A DNA stretch of 64,000 nucleotides, from positions 1 to 64,000 of the forward strand of contig CAJWQJ010000006.1 of the NCBI GenBank assembly GCA_913045315.1, given 5' to 3'. The stretch comes from an uncultured Chloroflexota bacterium. GTDB taxonomy: Bacteria > Chloroflexota > Dehalococcoidia > Lucifugimonadales > UBA1127. Positions 1 to 8,335 of the stretch are shown here, piece after piece (the first letter of the stretch is position 1; every line of letters starts with the position of its first letter). The notes beneath the pieces were generated by a model. That model saw nothing but the letters and a program-made list of their open reading frames with translations. It did not search any database and had not been told where the DNA came from. Both the position numbers and the translations under genes were made by a program.

Positions 1-685
1 ACCCCCAAAAAGAACGAGAACGAAAGGCTTCTTTAGTAGTCATACCTTTGTCGATTGTAGGATCATCTATCTGTTCATCGATCGAATTAACCCTGCCATC
101 AGGCTGATAGCCATATGGTTCAGGTCTGTGGCGAGCAATAATTCCTGCCGGAACATTAATTACTAAACTAAGAATGGATCCATAAGCAATCGTTTTTCTC
201 CAGCCAATTTGGTCAATAATCTTTACAAGTAACGGGATTAAAGGGCCAGCTATTATCGGGCCTGCAAACATAATTCCCATTGCTCGTCCTCGTAACAGCT
301 TAAACCAATTGGCAACGGCGGTAATAAAAGGTATTCCTACAGTTGCTGCTGTTCCTGCTGAAATAATAAAAAACCCAAGGTAAAACACAATCAAGGTATT
401 CATGGTGCTGATTATTATCATGCCCAATGCAGTAGCCAAAGAACCTACTAGAACAATTTTTCTTGGTCCATATTTGTCAACCAATACACCGATCAAGGGG
501 CTACTAAGGGCCCACATGAACAAATGAAGACTCGAAGCAAAACTAAATTGTGCATGGGACCAACCCATATCGTCAGTTATGGGGCCAATAAAGGCACTCA
601 TGCCATATATGAACGCATAGGTAACAAAAAAAAGTGTAGCCATATGGGCAATAACAATGAACCACCCATAAAAAATCAAATTCAT
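1..685 (-). CDS. MFS transporter, OFA/MCT-like (3' end outside window)
   Basis: Reading the minus strand from an ATG at 685 gives an open frame to the window edge (about 228 residues). It starts MNLIFYGWFIVIAH and has alternating hydrophobic helices. The loop GVLVDKYGPRKIV is MFS motif A between helices 2 and 3, and ANWFKLLRGRAMGI matches the helix 4-5 region of the oxalate/formate and monocarboxylate-type branch. It is an inner-membrane carrier, probably for an organic acid; the substrate cannot be read from sequence. An in-frame stop lies upstream at 725-727 and a weak GGA sits 6 bases before the ATG, so this start is reasonable. The C-terminal half is missing only because the window ends. 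Three relatives of this type occur further on, at 10474, 42575 and 44126. Confidence 0.85.
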   Translation of the reverse strand, partial: MNLIFYGWFIVIAHMATLFFVTYAFIYGMSAFIGPITDDMGWSHAQFSFASSLHLFMWALSSPLIGVLVDKYGPRKIVLVGSLATALGMIIISTMNTLIVFYLGFFIISAGTAATVGIPFITAVANWFKLLRGRAMGIMFAGPIIAGPLIPLLVKIIDQIGWRKTIAYGSILSLVINVPAGIIARHRPEPYGYQPDGRVNSIDEQIDDPTIDKGMTTKEAFRSRSFWG

Positions 686-806
686 AATGATTCCATGGTA
701 ATTAATTATCGATTCCGTGGCTATTTATAAATGATAGGGGTGGCTGTTCGGTCTTGGCTCGCCCTGGGGAAATTGTTGGTAGGCAAAACGCCCCATTTTT
801 CCGATT

Positions 807-827
807 AGGTCAAATCCTAGGTCAAAT
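807..827. repeat. Tandem direct repeat upstream of MFS gene
   Basis: AGGTCAAAT occurs at 807-815 and again at 819-827, a 12-base period. Read on the minus strand this is TTTGACC twice, about 120-140 bases upstream of the MFS start at 685. It could be a regulator binding site or part of a promoter (TTGACC resembles a -35 box), but no clear -10 partner is seen. The rest of 686-837 is a leader with no other recognisable feature. Confidence 0.35.
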
Positions 828-837
828 TCTATTTCCT

Positions 838-873
838 AAAAACGAAAGACTCCCTGAGGTAGGGAGCCATTTC
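838..873 (-). terminator. Rho-independent terminator after tRNA-Cys
   Basis: The minus strand has a hairpin whose core is GGCTCCCT / AGGGAGTC (850-855 with 861-866, loop of 5), and the outer bases ACGAAA/TTTCGT extend it. It is followed by a T-rich run (TTTCGTTTTT). It lies just 3' of tRNA-Cys and so ends the two-tRNA transcript. Confidence 0.8.
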
Positions 874-886
874 GTATCTGTTTTCT

Positions 887-962
887 TGGAGGCGACGAGG
901 AGATTCGAACTCCTGAATAGAGGTTTTGCAGACCTCCGCCTTAACCACTTGGCTACGTCGCC
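887..962 (-). tRNA. tRNA-Cys (anticodon GCA)
   Basis: The cloverleaf reads on the minus strand from 962. Acceptor GGCGACG pairs with CGTCGCC, the anticodon loop contains TGCAA giving GCA, and the T-arm is GGAG-TTCGAAT-CTCC. The discriminator is U and the 3' CCA is encoded (887-889). It is co-transcribed with tRNA-Leu seven bases upstream. Confidence 0.95.
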
Positions 963-969
963 ATGTATT

Positions 970-1054
970 TGGTGCCCAGGGAGGGACTCGAACCCACACG
1001 GGAAATCCCACGGCCCCCTCAAGACCGCGTGTCTACCAATTCCACCACCTGGGC
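970..1054 (-). tRNA. tRNA-Leu (anticodon GAG)
   Basis: Acceptor GCCCAGG pairs with CCTGGGC. The anticodon stem CGGTC/GGCCG closes a loop TTGAGGG, giving anticodon GAG (reads CUC/CUU). A long variable arm (about 13 bases) marks it as a class II tRNA, consistent with leucine. The 3' CCA is encoded at 970-972. It is first in the tRNA pair; the 126 bases upstream (1055-1181) hold its promoter region but I could not pick out boxes with confidence. Confidence 0.95.
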
Positions 1055-1181
1055 TTTTAACCCTCTGAAACCACGGTAACAGAGTACCAATCATTCAAAT
1101 GTTTATGGTATGAAACCCACTAGCAAAATGCAATACTGAAATGTTAAATTAGATATATTTATACCGATAGGTAATGAGTAG

Positions 1182-1799
1182 TTATGACTGAACAATATCA
1201 AAAGGTTGACTATCCCATTTGTCGATAAAACTTACTTCTGCAACTGGACGACGAGTAGTAGGCCCAAATCGAACACCATCAGCAGGATATCCCAACGGGA
1301 TCAACGCAGCAGTATCAACATTATCTGGAATGTTTAAAAGAGCTTTTATTTCTTCTTCGAATAATCTGTGAATTGTTGTGATAACAGTTCCTAAGCCCAA
1401 ACTTCTTGCGGTCAACAACATATTCTGAACAGCAGGATAAATGTGAGCGCCTCGAACCATATTTCCACGAGAACCACTATGTTTTATACAAGGTATAAGC
1501 AATACAGGAACTTCATTAATATTGTCTGTTAAATTCCACGATTTGGGTTTAACATCAACCGAATTAACAGGATTCAGACTACGTTCACTGTATTTTTCAG
1601 AAGCTTTTTTGAAAATTACTCCTAACTTGTCACGAATATCTTGATCTTTAACCACAATAAATACCCAATTTTGTAGATTCCCACCATTTGGAGCTCTTAC
1701 TGCAGCATCTAAAATCTTATATATCAATTCATCAGAAACTGGATCCGTTTTAAATTTTCTTACAGCCCTTTGAGTATAAATTACATCTAGAAATTCCAT
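1182..1799 (-). CDS. Nitroreductase family protein
   Basis: The product has 205 residues. The N-terminal RAVRKFKTDPVSDE and APNGGNLQNWVFIVV segments are the FMN-phosphate and isoalloxazine contacts of the nitroreductase fold. The region TARSLGLGTVITTIH and the LIPLGYPAD strand near residue 170 also fit. The family are homodimeric flavoenzymes using NAD(P)H to reduce nitro, quinone or enone groups, or acting as dehalogenases and flavin-destroying enzymes; the substrate is not predictable here. The start is ATG with AGAGGAG six bases upstream. It is divergent from the FMN-dependent dehydrogenase, sharing a 99-base intergenic region. Confidence 0.88.
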   Translation of the reverse strand: MEFLDVIYTQRAVRKFKTDPVSDELIYKILDAAVRAPNGGNLQNWVFIVVKDQDIRDKLGVIFKKASEKYSERSLNPVNSVDVKPKSWNLTDNINEVPVLLIPCIKHSGSRGNMVRGAHIYPAVQNMLLTARSLGLGTVITTIHRLFEEEIKALLNIPDNVDTAALIPLGYPADGVRFGPTTRRPVAEVSFIDKWDSQPFDIVQS

Positions 1800-1898
1800 A
1801 ACATGCTCCTCTCAGCAGACATAGTAATTAGATTGTTACATGAACGGATTATCGTTTTTTTAACTTACGAATTCAATATTCTATGCTACTATTGCGGC

Positions 1899-2993
1899 AT
1901 GAAAACTATTAACTTTAACTCCATAATAAACCTGAACGATATAGAGAGACTTGCTGAGTCTGTATTGCCCCAATATGCGTACGAGTATTATTTTGGTGGA
2001 GCCAATGATGAAATAACTCTCAGAGAAAACAAACAGGCATTTCAACAAATCCGTATCGCTCCAAGAGTTATGGTAGATGTTTCAGAACTTGATACATCCA
2101 CTACTATTTTTGATCATACAATCCCAGCTCCTATACTATTCGCACCCACTGCATTTCACGGACTAGCAACTCCTAAAGCAGAAGCAGCAACTGCAAACGC
2201 TGCATCTATTTCGAAAACAATAATGATTTTGAGTACTCTTTCAAATACCCGAATGGAAGAAGTTGCAAACCAAACAGATACACCTTTATGGTTTCAATTA
2301 TATGTTTATAAAGATCGCGAACTGACTCGTGAACTTATTAAGCGAGCAGAAAAATCAGGATTTTCTGCTCTTTGTATTACTGTTGATGCTCCCCTACTTG
2401 GAAGCAGAGAACGTGATGTTCATAATAACTTCACTCTTCCAGAAAATCTTTCTCTCCCTAATATTATTGCTTATCCTGGAGAACATTTGAGTAAAGAAAA
2501 CTCTGGTTCAGCTTTAACCACCTACTTCAGCACATTATTAGATCAATCTTTAAATTGGAAGGACATCGAGTGGGTACGATCCATCACAAATCTACCATTG
2601 ATATTAAAAGGCATACAACATCCTTTGGACGCTGAAATAGCTGTGAAAAATGGCATAGATGCTATCGTTGTATCAAATCATGGTGGCAGGCAATTAGACA
2701 CAGTTCCAGGTACCATTACTCTCCTTCCGAAAATATCAGAAATAGTAAACAATCAAATCCCAATTTTTTTAGATGGAGGAGTACGAAGAGGTACTGATAT
2801 AATAAAAGCTCTAGCATATGGAGCTAAGGCAGTTCTGATAGGTCGCCCAATATTATGGGGATTGACACTTGCTGGAGCTGAGGGTGCTTCTAAAGTTTTC
2901 AGCATTCTGAAAGATGAACTTAGTTTAGCAATGGCTCTAACAGGAACGAAATCAATTACAAAGATCACACCTGATATTATCTGGAAAGGATAG
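1899..2993 (+). CDS. FMN-dependent alpha-hydroxy acid dehydrogenase/oxidase
   Basis: This is a 364-residue TIM-barrel flavoprotein of the lactate/glycolate oxidase family. AYEYYFGGANDEITLREN near the N-terminus is the family signature. SNHGGRQLD carries the catalytic histidine and substrate arginine, and DGGVRRGTDIIKAL plus LIGRP bind FMN phosphate. The reaction is oxidation of an L-2-hydroxy acid to the 2-oxo acid. The frame is open 32 codons further upstream to 1803, but homology begins after the ATG at 1899. No clear ribosome site precedes it, and a TATGCTACT box ends nine bases before the ATG, so a leaderless mRNA is possible. It is followed after 8 bases by an MFS carrier, probably as one operon, perhaps importing its substrate. 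Confidence 0.9.
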   Translation: MKTINFNSIINLNDIERLAESVLPQYAYEYYFGGANDEITLRENKQAFQQIRIAPRVMVDVSELDTSTTIFDHTIPAPILFAPTAFHGLATPKAEAATANAASISKTIMILSTLSNTRMEEVANQTDTPLWFQLYVYKDRELTRELIKRAEKSGFSALCITVDAPLLGSRERDVHNNFTLPENLSLPNIIAYPGEHLSKENSGSALTTYFSTLLDQSLNWKDIEWVRSITNLPLILKGIQHPLDAEIAVKNGIDAIVVSNHGGRQLDTVPGTITLLPKISEIVNNQIPIFLDGGVRRGTDIIKALAYGAKAVLIGRPILWGLTLAGAEGASKVFSILKDELSLAMALTGTKSITKITPDIIWKG

Positions 2994-3001
2994 TAAACTT
3001 C

Positions 3002-4699
3002 ATGCGAAAATTCTGGAAAATTTCCCGCAAGGCTACATTTGGATGGTGCATGTATGATTGGGCTAACTCAGCCTTTGCGACAAGTATTACCGTTGCAATT
3101 TTACCAGTATACTTTGTGAGTTTGTTCAAGGACTCAGTAGGTCCTGAAACCATCATGTTGGGATTCACATTTACTGGAAGTTCAGTTTGGAGTCTATCTG
3201 TAGCAATTTCAACGGCTATTGTAGCAATAACTAGTCCTGCTCTAGGTATAATTGCTGACAGAAAAAATATCAGAAAATATCTTTTGATTACATACACTTT
3301 AGTAGGTTCAATATTTACTGTTCTATTATTTTTCTCGGTTTATTTTGAAAATCTTGACTGGGCTTGGATGTTTGGATGTTTTCTGATCGCAAATGTTGGA
3401 TTTGCAGGTGCATGTGTGTTTTATAATTCATTTCTCCCGCACCTGGGTGAAAGAGATGAATACGATCAAATAAGCGGAAGAGGATTTTCATACGGATATG
3501 TAGGTGGAGGATTTTTACTTGTAATACATTTAGCTTTAATCATGATGTTCTCAGGAACAACCAATGAAGATTTAGTGATTAGACTTTGCTTGGCATCTGT
3601 AGGCTTATGGTGGTTTGGATTCGCAATACTAACATTCATGTTAGTTCCAGAACCTAAAACTGAACATAGTAATGATAAAATATCTCTTATTTCTGCAGCA
3701 AAAATAGCAATAGCACAATTAAAGATAACTTTCTCAGAAATTAAAAAGTTTCGAATGTTGGCAATTTTTTTAGCTTCATATCTACTCTTCAATGATGGAA
3801 TTCAAACGGTCATTAGCATTTCTGGAGCTTTTGGATCAGACACACTTGGAGTAAGTTTGCTATCTAACATGGCTACCATTCTTATAGTTCAATTCGTAGC
3901 TGCACTAGGGTCTGAAATATCATGGAAACTTTCTCAATTATTTGGAACAAAAAAAGCACTTGTTTCTACCCTTATTGGTTGGTGTATAGTAATCCTCTTA
4001 GCTATTGGATTTGCCCCTTTAGAACCAAAAGAATCTAAAGATTTTGATTATATATTAACAAGTGATAATAATGGCAGGTATGAAGCTACCAAAAGCCCAG
4101 AATTATACGACTCTAATAACGACCTAGAATGGGAATCCCTTTTTGGATATTATTTGAAAGATAAAGTTTCGCTTTCAGAGCGTGACACCGAATTGATCTC
4201 TCAAGCAGTTGATATATCAGAATTCTCTCGTTTCACCTTACTGATTCAAGGTGGAAATTTAGATGGTTTAACTGCAATCGGACCTCTTCATCCCGTAAAT
4301 CAACTTAAAGGACCTCTTGGTTGGTGGCCAAAATTTATGAAAAATAATATCTGGGGACCGCTGAATCTTTCTGTCGACATGCAATGGCTTACATTAGGAA
4401 CAATGGTAGGACTGGTGCTTGGAGGAAGCCAATCTTTGGCAAGAAGTTTCTTTTCTTACATGACCCCTCAATCAAGAAGTGGTGAATTCTTTGGATTCTT
4501 TGGTTTTGTGTCACGAACTTCAGCAGTATTTGGACCAATGCTATACATTCTAATAACTGGAATACTTGATACTCGAGTAGCCATTGCTGCCATATTAGTG
4601 CTTATACTAATAGGAACATACTTATTACGTTATATAGATTCTGAAGCTGGGAAAATTGCAGCCGAAACTGAAGACAATACTATAAATAACAATAATTAA
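3002..4699 (+). CDS. MFS transporter, UMF1/Atg22-like, with large soluble insertion
   Basis: The product has 565 residues. FGWCMYDWANSAFAT at the N-terminus is the hallmark of the UMF1 (Atg22-like, Btr1-like) MFS family, usually a permease for amino acids or organic ions. About 12 membrane helices are visible. It departs from its relatives between roughly residues 339 and 458, where a polar segment of about 120 residues (from PLEPKESKDFDY to NLSVDMQW) interrupts helices 8-9; relatives are usually about 420-450 long. AAAGGA lies 11 bases before the ATG. It follows the FMN dehydrogenase at 8 bases and precedes the DUF2339 gene at 27 bases, so the three may be co-transcribed. Confidence 0.88.
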   Translation: MRKFWKISRKATFGWCMYDWANSAFATSITVAILPVYFVSLFKDSVGPETIMLGFTFTGSSVWSLSVAISTAIVAITSPALGIIADRKNIRKYLLITYTLVGSIFTVLLFFSVYFENLDWAWMFGCFLIANVGFAGACVFYNSFLPHLGERDEYDQISGRGFSYGYVGGGFLLVIHLALIMMFSGTTNEDLVIRLCLASVGLWWFGFAILTFMLVPEPKTEHSNDKISLISAAKIAIAQLKITFSEIKKFRMLAIFLASYLLFNDGIQTVISISGAFGSDTLGVSLLSNMATILIVQFVAALGSEISWKLSQLFGTKKALVSTLIGWCIVILLAIGFAPLEPKESKDFDYILTSDNNGRYEATKSPELYDSNNDLEWESLFGYYLKDKVSLSERDTELISQAVDISEFSRFTLLIQGGNLDGLTAIGPLHPVNQLKGPLGWWPKFMKNNIWGPLNLSVDMQWLTLGTMVGLVLGGSQSLARSFFSYMTPQSRSGEFFGFFGFVSRTSAVFGPMLYILITGILDTRVAIAAILVLILIGTYLLRYIDSEAGKIAAETEDNTINNNN

Positions 4700-4726
4700 A
4701 TGAATTAAATTTGTAGGGCAAATTAG

Positions 4727-7654
4727 ATGATTTGTACTAATTGCAGACATGAAAATGAATCGAATTCAACGTTTTGCACTAAGTGTGGACGATCATTATT
4801 AAATGATCGTCTAATGGCTGATGAAAACACGTTAGAATTACTTGAAAAGAGAATCACTCTTATTGAAAATCTTCTCAGTAAGTATATTACTGAAGGGATT
4901 TTATCAAAAGAAGAGCTTGATTCAATTACTGATACAGGTATATCTATTAATGATGAAGCAGAAATTAATATTGATATTTCATCTTCACTCCAATCAGAAG
5001 AAATGATATCAAATCAATCAAATATAGAAGAGGTGGAAGAGTATTCTTTTGAAAAGGAAGAAAAAACTCCTTTGCAAACTAAAAAACCTACCAGGATAAA
5101 GTGGGACCAATTTCTTGGACTTAACTGGTTAGCAATCATAGGTGGATTAGCTATGCTATTCTCTTTGGGGATATTTAGTTTCGCCTTTTATGAAACGGTA
5201 TCTCCAATTGTTCGCTTTATATTCGGATCTTTTGTAGGATTAGGTTTCATCGTCCTTGGAGTAACAACTCAAATCCGCTATGGTTTTTGGTCACAGGTAA
5301 TTACTGGAGTTGGACTCTCTATAATGTATCTGTCTTCATTCGCCGCTTTCGGAATTTGGAATCTTTTCAATCCTTTAATCGGTTTAATTATTTTAGGTGC
5401 AATAGGATTATCGGGGTGGATGCTATCTATAAAATCGGAAGGTATGTGGATAGCAATTTTAGGAATTATTGGTGTTTTTATTAGCCCATTTCTTATCGAT
5501 ATATCCGATAAAGATATCGACCTGCCATTACTAATAATCTATCTAATAATAATGGATCTTTCGGTTCTAGCTATTTCAATGAAACGAAATTGGCGAGTCT
5601 ATAATCAGATAAGCTTATGGGGTTCATACCTGTTTTTATACCACTCAATGGTCAACTTAGGATTAAATGAACTCTGGTTGTGTCTAGTTGCATTAAGTGT
5701 AGTTCACATTATATTCATCGGAGTAACTACTATTTTTCATATTGTTAGGAACAGTAAACCTGAATTCCAAGACTTTTTACTAGTAATTTCAAATTCCGTC
5801 CTCTTCTTCTTTATTTGTGGTGATCTTTTAGAATCGGATTATTCAGGGATCTTCGCAACAATATCCATATCTCTTGCTCTAATAAATGGAATATTATCCT
5901 TATTAATTTTCAGGACATCAATAAACAACAGAACATATGCGATTCTATTCGCAGTAAAAGCTTCTGTCTTTCTAGCTGCATCAATTCCAATATATTTTTC
6001 TGATGCTTATACAACGATCACTTGGGCAATTATGGGCTCTGGTGTTACTCTACTTGGCCTTCAACAACATGAATGGAAATGGAGACTTTATAGTTCCATA
6101 TTATTAACTTTATCAATCGGGAATTTTATTATCACAGACCTATGGGCAGATATTCCATATGGAATACCATTGGGGTTAAATATAGATAATTGGCTTATTA
6201 ATACACGAACAATTACTGGGTCGTTAATTGCTATAACTCTTTGGATAACATACCTTTTTTATATAAAGAACCCATGGAATGTGAAATTCGAATTTTCAAA
6301 TGACAATCCAAGTCCTACTGAAGATAATTCACAAACTAATTTTGCGAAACTATTTCATACTGCTACTAGTGCATTAACTCAAAGATTTTCCATGTATGAG
6401 CTTTGGAGACCTCTTGCATTAGCTTTATCAGGAACAATGATTTTATGGGTTACAATACTCGTTCACATTGGCAATTCACCCAGCGAAGAACAACTTAAGG
6501 CAATAATTACGGCAATTGCTACCGCTACTTATGGAATTATCTTAGTTCTTTTAGCAGTATGGAAAAACAATCCTTCTTTTCGAATACTTGGAACAATCCT
6601 AATATTCATAGCATCAGTATTATCTGTTACATTGGTTCCAATCTTACCTGACCTACCGCCAAATATGTGGATAAGTGCAACATTCTTTTCATTTATATTT
6701 ACTACAATATTGTTACTTATGAATATTATTCTTCAAAATCTTTTTTATATCTCTACTGAAACACGTTTTAGAGAATTAAATTTTCTATCAAAACTAACCA
6801 ATCGGTATTCTAGTGAGATTTCTTGCCATCTTTTAGGAATAAGCACATTTATAGCAATTAGTTATGAATTATCGTATCAATGGGATAAAGTTGGAATAAG
6901 TTTCTATCGCCTTGAAGATTTAGCATTTACATTCTTGCTAGGGATATATGGATTTCTCATATATATTTTTTCCAATCGGTACTTACAAAACTTATACTAT
7001 TCAAAAATATCTTACCAAATGTCAGGACTATTATTATTTAGTATAGCTTCAGTTAAATTTCTCACCTTCGATATGATTGAAGCAAATAATGCTTCAATTT
7101 TATATGAATGGGATGGTTTCCTTTGGTTAAAAGGTTTTGCATTTATTCCGTTACTTAACCCTTATTTCCTTTTAGCCAGTTCTCTATTATTTTTTGGAAC
7201 TATTATCCTTAAGGAAACTGTGAAAAACAAAAAAATTAATATATATGATTGGCAAAATTTTTACCCAGCACCGTATATTGCATTTTTTATAGGGGTAATA
7301 ATTCTTGTCACTGGCACAAGAGAAATCATTCAATGGTTCTATCATGCTCCATTCAATCAACCACCAATTATCCTTTCAATTTACTGGACAATTTATTCAT
7401 TATCATTGGTGGGAATAGGAATAAAATCCAAAAATCAAAAATTACGACTTCTGGGATTTGGGATTCTTAGTGTGCCAATAATAAAAATATTTTTCTGGGA
7501 TACTTGGAAAACAGATCCTATAATAGGATTTTTAGGATTATTCATATTTGGATCAATACTTTTGGGGACAAGTTTTATATATCAAAGAAACAAAGAAAAA
7601 ATTCGAGGCTTTTTATATGGTGAAGAAAATTTCATTGAGGAATACACTGATTAA
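4727..7654 (+). CDS. DUF2339 multi-spanning membrane protein with zinc ribbon
   Basis: The product has 975 residues. It opens with a zinc ribbon, CTNC near residue 3 and CTKC near residue 17, followed by an acidic, probably disordered linker to about residue 125. About two dozen hydrophobic helices follow, starting WDQFLGLNWLAIIGGLAMLFSLG, the start signature of DUF2339. The family is widespread and its function is unknown; polysaccharide or lipid roles have been suggested from context elsewhere. An AGGG lies eight bases before the ATG. The gene ends three bases from the end of the convergent gene at 7658. The zinc ribbon suggests a cytosolic N-terminus. Confidence 0.85.
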   Translation: MICTNCRHENESNSTFCTKCGRSLLNDRLMADENTLELLEKRITLIENLLSKYITEGILSKEELDSITDTGISINDEAEINIDISSSLQSEEMISNQSNIEEVEEYSFEKEEKTPLQTKKPTRIKWDQFLGLNWLAIIGGLAMLFSLGIFSFAFYETVSPIVRFIFGSFVGLGFIVLGVTTQIRYGFWSQVITGVGLSIMYLSSFAAFGIWNLFNPLIGLIILGAIGLSGWMLSIKSEGMWIAILGIIGVFISPFLIDISDKDIDLPLLIIYLIIMDLSVLAISMKRNWRVYNQISLWGSYLFLYHSMVNLGLNELWLCLVALSVVHIIFIGVTTIFHIVRNSKPEFQDFLLVISNSVLFFFICGDLLESDYSGIFATISISLALINGILSLLIFRTSINNRTYAILFAVKASVFLAASIPIYFSDAYTTITWAIMGSGVTLLGLQQHEWKWRLYSSILLTLSIGNFIITDLWADIPYGIPLGLNIDNWLINTRTITGSLIAITLWITYLFYIKNPWNVKFEFSNDNPSPTEDNSQTNFAKLFHTATSALTQRFSMYELWRPLALALSGTMILWVTILVHIGNSPSEEQLKAIITAIATATYGIILVLLAVWKNNPSFRILGTILIFIASVLSVTLVPILPDLPPNMWISATFFSFIFTTILLLMNIILQNLFYISTETRFRELNFLSKLTNRYSSEISCHLLGISTFIAISYELSYQWDKVGISFYRLEDLAFTFLLGIYGFLIYIFSNRYLQNLYYSKISYQMSGLLLFSIASVKFLTFDMIEANNASILYEWDGFLWLKGFAFIPLLNPYFLLASSLLFFGTIILKETVKNKKINIYDWQNFYPAPYIAFFIGVIILVTGTREIIQWFYHAPFNQPPIILSIYWTIYSLSLVGIGIKSKNQKLRLLGFGILSVPIIKIFFWDTWKTDPIIGFLGLFIFGSILLGTSFIYQRNKEKIRGFLYGEENFIEEYTD

Positions 7655-7657
7655 TAT

Positions 7658-8239
7658 TTAAGTACTGAACATTGACCCCAATAATTCCGGCCCAGCAATT
7701 ACTAATGGCATTTCAACAAACATAAGTTGATTCCAATTAAAAGCAATCACTAGAAAATAAGGATCAGCTAGTATGACTCCTATAGGATATTCGTTCATGA
7801 ACTCTTTTAATTCGTCTGACGCTTTACTTTCATTTAATTCGTTGTATCTAAGACAATCTATTCCAAGAAAAGCACCTTGCCATTGCATAATTTCCTGAGT
7901 TTGTAATATTCCTTGAATCAATTCATCTTTTTCGTAATTTAAAGTTCCTTCTACAACATGAATCAACATTGTCCCTACACCAGGATCAAAAATAAGTCGA
8001 ACATTATACACGTCTGAATCTTTGGCAAACAATTCATCCGATGATTCAACTGGCATTCCACCAAATCTTAAGAGTGAAGCGATTATGGAATATAGATCTA
8101 TTATCTCGCCTTCGGTTCGTTTACGTCTTAAGGATGCCTGAGAAAACAATCTACGAAGTCCATTACTTAGACCTTCTCGTTCATATTCATCAAGTTTCTT
8201 TCCAGGTGGAACCTTTGGCCAATATGCTTCTTCAGTCAA
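7658..8239 (-). CDS. Hypothetical protein, 193 residues, unrecognised
   Basis: I do not recognise a family. The N-terminus is charged and looks helical (PPGKKLDEYEREGL to about residue 50). It is followed by an alternating hydrophobic/polar stretch with YNVRLIFDPGVGTMLIHVVEG (strands) and two late hydrophobic strands, IGVILADPYFLVIAFNW and LMFVEMPLVIAGP. There is no signal peptide or clear membrane helix, so it is probably a soluble alpha/beta protein. The start is TTG with AGGAAG five bases before it. Its end almost touches DUF2339 (tail to tail), and its start faces the MFS gene at 8336 across 96 bases. Confidence 0.7.
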   Translation of the reverse strand: MTEEAYWPKVPPGKKLDEYEREGLSNGLRRLFSQASLRRKRTEGEIIDLYSIIASLLRFGGMPVESSDELFAKDSDVYNVRLIFDPGVGTMLIHVVEGTLNYEKDELIQGILQTQEIMQWQGAFLGIDCLRYNELNESKASDELKEFMNEYPIGVILADPYFLVIAFNWNQLMFVEMPLVIAGPELLGSMFST

Positions 8240-8335
8240 TATATCTTCCTATTAATAAGCTTCTGAAAATAAAATTTCCTTCCATAAGCTTTTTCTTGTA
8301 GAGTATTCATTTGAGAATAAACTAAGGATCAATCC

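Noticed and set aside
754-1094. Open frames on both strands across 754-1094
   Set aside because: They run through tRNA-Cys, tRNA-Leu and the terminator hairpin and have no protein-like pattern; they are shadows of RNA genes.
1803-1898. N-terminal extension of the FMN dehydrogenase
   Set aside because: The 32 residues have no similarity to the family and the promoter-like box overlaps them; ATG 1899 is the better start.
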